Below, piece after piece: positions 41,357 through 47,667 of a DNA stretch of 47,667 nucleotides. The translations under genes were made by a program, and so were the position numbers. The notes beneath the pieces are model-generated. The model did not search any database, was not told the DNA's origin, and saw only the letters and a program-made list of their open reading frames with translations. Numbering within the stretch: the stretch's first letter is position 1; every line of letters begins with the position of its first letter. Origin of the DNA: Butyrivibrio sp. (GTDB lineage: Bacteria > Bacillota > Clostridia > Lachnospirales > Lachnospiraceae). The stretch is taken from NCBI GenBank assembly GCA_015056565.1, contig SVGB01000020.1, forward strand, positions 1-47,667, given 5' to 3'.

Positions 41357-41398
41357 GATGCCTGCGTATATCATTAGTACGCTGGCATCTTTTTTTTG
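41357..41398 (+). terminator. Rho-independent terminator of the flagellin-like gene
   Basis: GATGCC-T-GCGTA (41357-41368) pairs with TACGC-T-GGCATC (41378-41389) and is followed by eight T. Confidence 0.9.
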
Positions 41399-41534
41399 CA
41401 CTTTTTATGCTTTCATACTAAATAATTGTAAAAAACATAATGATGGAATGTGTCCGTGTCACAAAGACATGTGTCTTTTAGTGGTGAATCCTTGATCTAT
41501 ATTAATCAATTAGAGCGATTTTATTGTCCAATAC

Positions 41535-41563
41535 TTGACATAATGTAAGATAAATTCTAAACT
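41535..41563 (+). promoter_or_regulatory. Possible promoter of the second Opp operon
   Basis: TTGACA (41535-41540) and TAAACT (41558-41563) are separated by 17 bases, leaving a leader of about 165 bases. The remaining 5' part of this 335-base intergenic region (41399-41534) is AT-rich with short imperfect repeats around GTGTC; I see no gene there. Confidence 0.5.
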
Positions 41564-41664
41564 AAACAAGGCTTGCATAATAGAAGTTGATCTTCAGGTG
41601 CAATGACGTACAGAGATTGTGCGTAATTGCATTTTTTATGTTATAACTTAATAATTTAACGCGG

Positions 41665-41682
41665 CAAAGCATTAACGCTTTG
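41665..41682 (+). promoter_or_regulatory. Palindrome in the oppB leader (operator or attenuator hairpin)
   Basis: CAAAGC (41665-41670) and GCTTTG (41677-41682) enclose ATTAAC. The 18-base element is 50 bases before oppB. It could be a protein binding site or a leader hairpin; nothing else supports either choice. Confidence 0.4.
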
Positions 41683-41733
41683 TGGGGATGAATATGCAAG
41701 ACCTAAGATTTTTAGAAATGGGTTGGAGACGCT

Positions 41734-42663
41734 ATGAATACTAAGACTTTGATGTACATTGTAAAGAGGATCCTCCTTGCAATTGTTACGATTTGGGTGG
41801 TTATTACAGTCACTTTCTTTGTAATGCACGCTGTTCCAGGCGGACCATTCACTGGTGAAAAGGCAGTAAGCGAATCTGTCATGGCAGCCATGGAAGCCAA
41901 GTATGGTTTGGACAAGCCTCTTGGTGTACAGTACATTACATATCTGGGAGATATCGTTACCAGATTCGATTTTGGTCCTTCACTTAAGCAGAGAGGTAGA
42001 AATGTCAACGACATCATCCTTGATGGAATGAAGACTTCTGCCAAGCTTGGACTTATTGCTGCAGTAATAGCACTTATCTTTGGTGTTATCCTTGGATCAG
42101 TGGCAGCACTTCGCAGAAATAAGCTGATCGACAGGATCATCATGATCATTACAACTGCATTTGTATCTATGCCTTCATTTATCATGGGCTCACTTCTTCT
42201 TATTGCTTTTGCCATAAATCTAAAGTGGTTCCCTGCAAATGGAGCTTCAAAAAATGGACTTGTCCTTCCTGTAATTACATTGTCACTTTATCCAATGGCA
42301 TATATTACAAGACTTACAAGATCTTCAATGCTGGAAGTACTTGGTCAGGACTACATCAGAACTGCCAAGGCCAAGGGTGTATCCGGTGTTAAGATCATCT
42401 TTGGACATGCTCTTAAGAATTCACTTATTCCAGTTATCACATATTTCGGACCTATGCTTGCAGGTATCGTTACAGGATCCCTCGTAGTAGAGCAGATCTT
42501 TGCGGTTCCAGGAATCGGACGTGCCTTCGTAAACAGCATCACAGGTCGTGATTATCCTCTTGTTATGGGAACAACCATTGTTCTTGCAACACTGATCGTT
42601 ATCATGAACCTTGTTGGTGACATCATGTACAAGGTAGTTGATCCGAGAATCACATTAGAATAA
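41734..42663 (+). CDS. oppB: Oligopeptide ABC transporter permease OppB
   Basis: The 309-residue protein has six hydrophobic segments, the early VTFFVMHAVPGGPFTGEKA motif (OppB-type PGGPF in place of the GDPA of DppB/NikB) and the EAA loop YIRTAKAKGVSGVKIIFGHALKNSLIP. It forms the membrane channel with OppC. First gene of oppB-oppC-oppD-oppF-SBP. GGAG lies 5 bases before the start. Confidence 0.92.
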   Translation: MNTKTLMYIVKRILLAIVTIWVVITVTFFVMHAVPGGPFTGEKAVSESVMAAMEAKYGLDKPLGVQYITYLGDIVTRFDFGPSLKQRGRNVNDIILDGMKTSAKLGLIAAVIALIFGVILGSVAALRRNKLIDRIIMIITTAFVSMPSFIMGSLLLIAFAINLKWFPANGASKNGLVLPVITLSLYPMAYITRLTRSSMLEVLGQDYIRTAKAKGVSGVKIIFGHALKNSLIPVITYFGPMLAGIVTGSLVVEQIFAVPGIGRAFVNSITGRDYPLVMGTTIVLATLIVIMNLVGDIMYKVVDPRITLE

Positions 42664-42699
42664 GTAATTAACCTGAAATAAAAGTATAGGAGAAATAAA

Positions 42700-43758
42700 A
42701 TGGATATTTCAAAGCTCAGCGCCCAGGTAAATATGGATGATTTCATTCCTGCTACCGAGGCTGAAAAAGAATATATGGTACAGATGCGACCATCATCAAC
42801 ATTCTTTAAGGATTCTGTTAAGAGACTTCTCAAGAACAAGGTCGCAACAGTTTGTTTCTTTATTATAGTGATCATCACGCTGGCAGCTATCTTTGTTCCT
42901 ATGTTCTGGCCATACTCATACGACCAGATGCTTGGAATGACACCAGGTAAGCCAGTTGATAATAGTTTTAAAGATCTTAGGCCTTTTGAATATGGAAGAT
43001 CTGAGATAAAGAGAATGGAAGCTGGAGAGAGTGTTATCCCTCACGTGTTTGGAACTGATTCTCAGGGAAGAGATTACTTTATCCGTGTGGTTTACGGAAC
43101 ACGTATTTCTCTTGCAGTTGGTTTCTTTGCCAGCATCATCGTTCTTATTATAGGTATGACAATTGGCTCTGTGGCGGGTTACGCAGGAGGAACTGTGGAC
43201 CTTGTGATAATGCGAATAGTTGATATCATCTACTCGCTTCCGGATATGCTCATGGTCATCCTTCTTTCATCAGTTCTTAAGGTTGTTATGGAAGGAGCCC
43301 TGGACGGAACGGTACTATCCAAGATCGGATCCAATATTATCAGTTTGTTCATAGTCTTTGGTGTACTTTACTGGGTTTCAATGGCAAGACTCATAAGAGG
43401 ACAGATATTGTCACTTCGTGAGCAGGAGTATGTACTTGCTGCTGAGGCTGCTGGAGCTAAGGGCAAATGGATCATCTTAAAGCATCTGATCCCAAACTGC
43501 TTCTCAGTCATTATCATTTCAACTGCACTTCAGATTCCTAGTGCTATCTTTACTGAGAGCTACCTTTCATTCCTTGGACTTGGTGTAAATGCTCCTATGC
43601 CATCACTTGGTTCACTGGCATCCGATGCGCTTAATGGTATTTCATCATATCCTTACAGGCTGGTCATTCCGGCAATCGTTATTTCACTGATAGTTCTTTC
43701 ACTTAACCTTTTTGGTGACGGACTTCGTGATGCGTTTGATCCTAAGCTGGATACATAA
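42700..43758 (+). CDS. oppC: Oligopeptide ABC transporter permease OppC
   Basis: The 352-residue protein has a cytosolic head of about 45 residues, then the OppC pattern: first helix, periplasmic-side segment ending FGTDSQGRDYFIRVVYGTRISL, and the EAA loop VLAAEAAGAKGKWIILKHLIPN. Longer than the DppC-like permease at 31634 by the N-terminal head and a first loop insert, both common in Firmicutes OppC. AGGAG precedes the start. Confidence 0.92.
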   Translation: MDISKLSAQVNMDDFIPATEAEKEYMVQMRPSSTFFKDSVKRLLKNKVATVCFFIIVIITLAAIFVPMFWPYSYDQMLGMTPGKPVDNSFKDLRPFEYGRSEIKRMEAGESVIPHVFGTDSQGRDYFIRVVYGTRISLAVGFFASIIVLIIGMTIGSVAGYAGGTVDLVIMRIVDIIYSLPDMLMVILLSSVLKVVMEGALDGTVLSKIGSNIISLFIVFGVLYWVSMARLIRGQILSLREQEYVLAAEAAGAKGKWIILKHLIPNCFSVIIISTALQIPSAIFTESYLSFLGLGVNAPMPSLGSLASDALNGISSYPYRLVIPAIVISLIVLSLNLFGDGLRDAFDPKLDT

Positions 43759-43824
43759 TAAATAGCGTTTTAGCGTATAGAGAATTTCAGTTGAGAAATT
43801 CTATAACATATCGGAGGCTTTAAA

Positions 43825-44811
43825 ATGAGTTTACTTGAAGTAAGAGATCTGCATACCTCATTCTTTACTGATGCAGGTGAGGTCAAGGCAGTTAATGGAA
43901 TATCCTTCAACCTGGACAGGGGTAAGGTCCTTGGAATTGTTGGAGAGTCAGGTAGTGGTAAGTCAGTTACAGCATATTCTATAATGCAGATCCTGGCAGG
44001 TACTGGACAGATAGTTTCAGGTTCCATCAAACTTGATGGACAGGAACTTGTTGGTTCTGGAGAGAAGGTAATGAAGACAGTCCGTGGAAATAAGGTGTCT
44101 ATTATCTTTCAGGATCCTATGACCAGCCTTAACCCTACATATACAATCGGCCATCAGCTGATGGAGGCAATTCTCCTTCATACAGACAGAAATAAAGAGC
44201 AGGCAAAAGAGCGTGCCATTGAGATGCTCAAGCTCGTTAATGTCAATGAGCCTGAAAAGAGAATGAACCAGTATCCACATGAGTTCTCAGGTGGTATGAG
44301 ACAGAGGGTTATGATCGCTATGGCTCTTGCGTGTGAGCCAGACATCCTCATCGCTGATGAGCCTACAACCGCTTTGGATGTTACAATCCAGGCACAGATC
44401 CTTGATCTTATGAAGTCCCTTCAGAAAGAACTTGGAATGGCTATCATCATGATCACTCATGACCTTGGTGTTGTGGCCCAGATGTGTGACGAAGTTATCG
44501 TAATGTACGCAGGTTCAATCTGCGAGCAGGGAACTGCTGATGAGATATTCTACAATCCCTGCCATGAATATACAAAGGGACTCCTTCGTTCAATTCCTAC
44601 AGAGGGAAGAGAGGGCAAGAAACTTGAACCTATTTCGGGTACTCCTATTGACCTTCTCAATATGCCAAAGGGATGTCCTTTTGCACCAAGATGTGACAAT
44701 GCAATGAAGATCTGCCTTCGCGAGAGAGCAGAGCGCATGCAGATCAATGATGATCATGCTGCAGGCTGCTGGATGAATGTCAAGAAGCTGATGGAAGGCG
44801 GTGAACAGTAA
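43825..44811 (+). CDS. oppD: Oligopeptide ABC transporter ATP-binding protein OppD
   Basis: The 328-residue ATPase has Walker [11 protein letters not shown], signature FSGGMRQR, Walker [14 protein letters not shown] and H-loop THDLGVV. The C-terminal oligo_HPY region includes [14 protein letters not shown] and a later Cys (AAGCW), the cysteine set linked to an iron-sulfur site in this family. Its stop overlaps the next start by one base (TAATG). Confidence 0.93.
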   Translation: MSLLEVRDLHTSFFTDAGEVKAVNGISFNLDRGKVLGIVGESGSGKSVTAYSIMQILAGTGQIVSGSIKLDGQELVGSGEKVMKTVRGNKVSIIFQDPMTSLNPTYTIGHQLMEAILLHTDRNKEQAKERAIEMLKLVNVNEPEKRMNQYPHEFSGGMRQRVMIAMALACEPDILIADEPTTALDVTIQAQILDLMKSLQKELGMAIIMITHDLGVVAQMCDEVIVMYAGSICEQGTADEIFYNPCHEYTKGLLRSIPTEGREGKKLEPISGTPIDLLNMPKGCPFAPRCDNAMKICLRERAERMQINDDHAAGCWMNVKKLMEGGEQ

Positions 44812-45800
44812 TGAGCGATATTTTAACACAGAAAAACCTTGTGGACATCAAACATCTCAAGGAATACTTCAATGTAAACGTTGGCTTCTTTAAGACCAAG
44901 CCACTTAAGGCTGTAGATGATGTGTCTTTTTCTATTAAAAAGGGAGAGACTCTGGGACTTGTAGGAGAGTCAGGCTGTGGTAAGACCACTGTTGGACGTA
45001 CGATCTTAAATCTCTACAAGCCAACTGGTGGTGAGATCTGGTACGATGGCAAGCTTATAAAGACCAAGGAAGATATCAAGGAATTCCGTAAGAAAGCAAC
45101 AATGGTTTTCCAGGATCCATATTCATCCTTAAATCCCAGAATGACAGTCTCAGATATCATTGCTGAGCCTTTGGATGTACATGGCCTTTATACAACCAAA
45201 GAGCAGAGAAGAGAAAGAATCCTTGAACTTATGGGGTATGTCGGACTTAACTCAGAGCACGCATCAAGATATGCTCATGAGTTCTCTGGCGGGCAGAGAC
45301 AGAGAATAGGTATCGCAAGAAGCCTTGCTGTCAACCCTGAGTTTATAGTATGTGATGAACCTGTATCTGCTCTTGATGTTTCAATCCAGGCGCAGGTTAT
45401 CAATATGTTCGATGAGCTTCAGGAGAGACTTGGACTTACATATCTCTTTATTGCTCACGACCTTTTAGTAGTAAGACATATCAGTAACAGAATAGCAGTT
45501 ATGTACCTTGGCAAGATGGTAGAGCTGGCTGATGCAGATGAGATCTACAACAATCCACTTCATCCATACAGTAAGTCATTACTTTCTGCAGTTCCTGTAC
45601 CAGACCCTAAGATTGCAAGAGCAAATCAGAGGATTGTTTTATCAGGTGACATTCCTAGTCCTCTGAATGCGCCTTCAGGATGTCCTTTCAGAACAAGATG
45701 TGCTTATTGTAAGGGCGATTGCGCAGAAAGCATGCCAGAGTTCAAAGAGGTTTCAAAGGGCCACTTTGTTGCTTGCCACCATGTGGCAGAGATCAATTGA
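44811..45800 (+). CDS. oppF: Oligopeptide ABC transporter ATP-binding protein OppF
   Basis: The 329-residue ATPase has Walker [13 protein letters not shown], the Q-loop [13 protein letters not shown], signature FSGGQRQR, Walker [14 protein letters not shown] and the C-terminal [14 protein letters not shown] plus VACHH cysteine region. It partners OppD. The substrate-binding protein gene follows after 71 bases that contain a small ATACAC/GTGTAT hairpin, which may favour higher expression of the receptor. Confidence 0.93.
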   Translation: MSDILTQKNLVDIKHLKEYFNVNVGFFKTKPLKAVDDVSFSIKKGETLGLVGESGCGKTTVGRTILNLYKPTGGEIWYDGKLIKTKEDIKEFRKKATMVFQDPYSSLNPRMTVSDIIAEPLDVHGLYTTKEQRRERILELMGYVGLNSEHASRYAHEFSGGQRQRIGIARSLAVNPEFIVCDEPVSALDVSIQAQVINMFDELQERLGLTYLFIAHDLLVVRHISNRIAVMYLGKMVELADADEIYNNPLHPYSKSLLSAVPVPDPKIARANQRIVLSGDIPSPLNAPSGCPFRTRCAYCKGDCAESMPEFKEVSKGHFVACHHVAEIN

Positions 45801-45871
45801 TTCATACACGTGATATGCTGATGTGTATCATGTTTATGATATAAAAAACATTCATAATAAGGAGGAAAATT

Positions 45872-47667
45872 ATGAAAAAGAAGTTAGTTTCTTTGGTACT
45901 TGCATCATGCATGGTTCTCAGCCTTGCAGCTTGCGGACAGTCAGGCACAAGCACTGAGACAGCTCCAGCTGATACACAGACTACAGAGTCAGCACCAGCT
46001 GATAGCGCAAACGCAGATGCACCAGCAGCTGAGCCAGTAGGCGAGCAGGTAATTAACGTTTGTCTTGCTTCTGAGCCTGCATCACTTGATCCAGCACTTA
46101 ACTCTGCAGTAGATGGTGCTACAATGATCAACCACCTTTTCTCAGGTCTTGCTAAGTGGGGACTTGATGCAAATGGTAACCTTGAGCTTCAGCCAGACTG
46201 TGCTCAGGAACTCGTTGAGGGTGTTGAAAACGAGGATGGAACAGTAACTTACACCTACACACTTAAGGATGGTCTTACATGGTCAGATGGCCAGCCTGTA
46301 ACTGCAGGTGATTTCGTATTTGCATGGAACCGTGCTGCAAGCCAGGCTCTTGCTGCTGACTATGGTTACATGTTTGAAGTTGTTGACGGATATGCAGACA
46401 TCTGGGCTGATGGCGCTACAGGCGACGAGAAGCTCAATGTAACAGCTATTGACGACAAGACTCTTGAAGTAACACTTGTAAACTCTATTGCTTACTGGAA
46501 TGAGCTCCTTGCATTCCCTACATACATGCCTGTACGTGAGGATGTTGTTTCTAACGAAGCATGGGCTACAGATCCTTCAACATATGTAAACAATGGTGCT
46601 TACACAATGACAGCATGGGATCACAACTCAGTTATCACTCTTACAAAGAATGAGAACTTTGTTGATGCTGACAAGGTAACAATGAACCAGATCAACTTCT
46701 ATCTTTCAGATGATGCTAACAACCAGCTCGCTAACTTCGAGAATGGTGACTGGCAGATGATCGATGATGTTCCTACAAACGAGATTGCTTCTCTTAAGGA
46801 GACATATCCTGATGAGTTCGTAACAGCTGGTCAGCTTGGTACATACTATGTATGCTGGAACATCAACGAAGAGATCCTTCCTGCTTCCAGCACACTTACA
46901 GGTGCTGACAAGGCTAACGCAGAGAACGAGATCCGTAACGCACTTGCACTTCTTATCGACAGAAACTACATCGTTAACGATATCGCACAGGGCGGACAGG
47001 TTCCTGCTTCTTCATTCGTAGCTATGGGTCTTACAGATGCTGACGGATCACAGTTCTATGAGAACGCTGGCCCAAGCAGCAGCTTCGCTGGATACTATGA
47101 TGTATCTGAGGCAGCTTACGAGGCTAACTGGAACGCAGCACTTGATACTCTTAAGAAGTACTACACATTTGATGAGGCTACACAGCAGTTCACAGACTTC
47201 CCAAGTCTTGTATACCTCTACAACACATCTGAGGGTCACAAGGCAATTGGTGAGGCTATTCAGTCAACATTCGCTGGTATCGGCATCACAATGAACCTTG
47301 AGAACCAGGAGTGGGCTACATTCCTTGATACACGTAAGGCTGGTAACTACTCAATCGCTCGTAACGGTTGGCTTGGTGACTACAACGATCCTATCTCATT
47401 CCTTGATATGTGGACAACACAGTCAGGTAACAACGATGTTCAGTTTGGTAAGGGCGACAACGCTAAGGTTGCTGCATACTCACTTGACCTCACAGACCTT
47501 GGCTATGACACAAAGGTTGAGAACGGAACATGGTCAGAGACATATGATGTACTTATTGGCGACATCAAGACCTGCACAGACGTAAAGACTCGCTATGAGC
47601 TTATGCACAGAGCTGAGGACCTTCTTATGTCAACAGGTTGCATCTGCCCTATCTACTACTACACAGA
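45872..47667 (+). CDS. Oligopeptide-binding lipoprotein OppA-like, SBP family 5 (cut by window end)
   Basis: The frame runs from ATG 45872 (AAGGAGG upstream) to the end of the window without a stop, at least 598 residues. A lipoprotein signal with lipobox LAAC (Cys21) precedes a Thr/Ala/Ser/Pro/Asp linker. The mature part begins EQVINVCLASEPASLDPALN and contains LKDGLTWSDGQPVTAGDFVF, AFAWNR-like FVFAWNRAASQ, and RNALALLIDRNYIV, typical of OppA. Codon choice is strongly biased (GGT, AAC, CTT, ACA), more than in nearby genes, which suits a highly expressed surface receptor. It is last in the operon, unlike opp operons that start with oppA. Confidence 0.9.
   Translation, partial: MKKKLVSLVLASCMVLSLAACGQSGTSTETAPADTQTTESAPADSANADAPAAEPVGEQVINVCLASEPASLDPALNSAVDGATMINHLFSGLAKWGLDANGNLELQPDCAQELVEGVENEDGTVTYTYTLKDGLTWSDGQPVTAGDFVFAWNRAASQALAADYGYMFEVVDGYADIWADGATGDEKLNVTAIDDKTLEVTLVNSIAYWNELLAFPTYMPVREDVVSNEAWATDPSTYVNNGAYTMTAWDHNSVITLTKNENFVDADKVTMNQINFYLSDDANNQLANFENGDWQMIDDVPTNEIASLKETYPDEFVTAGQLGTYYVCWNINEEILPASSTLTGADKANAENEIRNALALLIDRNYIVNDIAQGGQVPASSFVAMGLTDADGSQFYENAGPSSSFAGYYDVSEAAYEANWNAALDTLKKYYTFDEATQQFTDFPSLVYLYNTSEGHKAIGEAIQSTFAGIGITMNLENQEWATFLDTRKAGNYSIARNGWLGDYNDPISFLDMWTTQSGNNDVQFGKGDNAKVAAYSLDLTDLGYDTKVENGTWSETYDVLIGDIKTCTDVKTRYELMHRAEDLLMSTGCICPIYYYT

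Noticed and set aside
41712..42215. 167-codon minus-strand frame opposite oppB
   Set aside because: Shadow of a conserved permease gene; no domain or ribosome site.
46836..47585. Several short plus- and minus-strand frames near the window end
   Set aside because: All fall inside the OppA-like gene that runs off the edge; Thr/Leu/Ser/His-rich products are typical frame-shift shadows of a highly biased gene.

Overview
This window looks like a chromosomal segment of a Gram-positive, low-to-moderate GC Lachnospiraceae bacterium, most likely the Butyrivibrio/Pseudobutyrivibrio group. That placement rests on gene content and order, codon use, strong GGAGG ribosome sites, a Firmicutes-type SOS box and several families common in rumen Lachnospiraceae (MATE fused to an ATPase domain, TIR-membrane-propeller proteins, CotH/VTC/DUF4956 cassettes). 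I could not run a database search, so family names come from motifs read by eye. No rRNA, tRNA, CRISPR array or prophage was seen.

Layout. 1-58 is a perfect palindrome of a dispersed repeat. 169-3177 holds a MATE transporter fused to a histidine-kinase-like ATPase domain and an acidic coiled-coil protein of unknown function. 3189-3346 is a 158-bp perfect hairpin built from nested copies of the dispersed repeats. 3407-9010 has a TIR/transmembrane/beta-propeller protein, converging on a minus-strand pair (DHH phosphoesterase, DUF2156 protein). 9172-12360 is a PilZ-domain protein followed by a large secreted coiled-coil protein. 12338-13264 is a REP-associated (Y1/HUH) transposase unit inserted exactly at gene ends: its repeats now supply the stop codon of the coiled-coil gene and the first codons of the next gene, a low-molecular-weight tyrosine phosphatase. 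14003-18186 has a DegV protein, an SOS-controlled Y-family polymerase/YolD pair (minus strand) and a HerA-like ATPase.

18325-28342 is the division and cell wall (dcw) cluster: mraZ, rsmH, ftsL, a class B PBP, mraY, murD, ftsW, divIB, then ftsZ with its own promoter. It starts with a row of MraZ boxes running into the mraZ GTG start codon. nrdR follows directly with paired NrdR boxes; the sporulation genes (spoIIGA-sigE-sigG) that lie between ftsZ and nrdR in many spore-forming clostridia are absent.

29040-34015 is one complete peptide/nickel-type ABC importer operon, and 41734 to the window end is a second (oppBCDF plus a lipoprotein cut by the window edge). Between them are a small unknown protein, a tightly coupled four-gene operon YfhO-CotH-VTC-DUF4956 (34658-40170), and an atypical flagellin-like protein (40567-41334). 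The four-gene operon, the transposase unit with its repeats, the TIR-propeller protein and the odd flagellin-like protein are the best candidates for little-described biology here.
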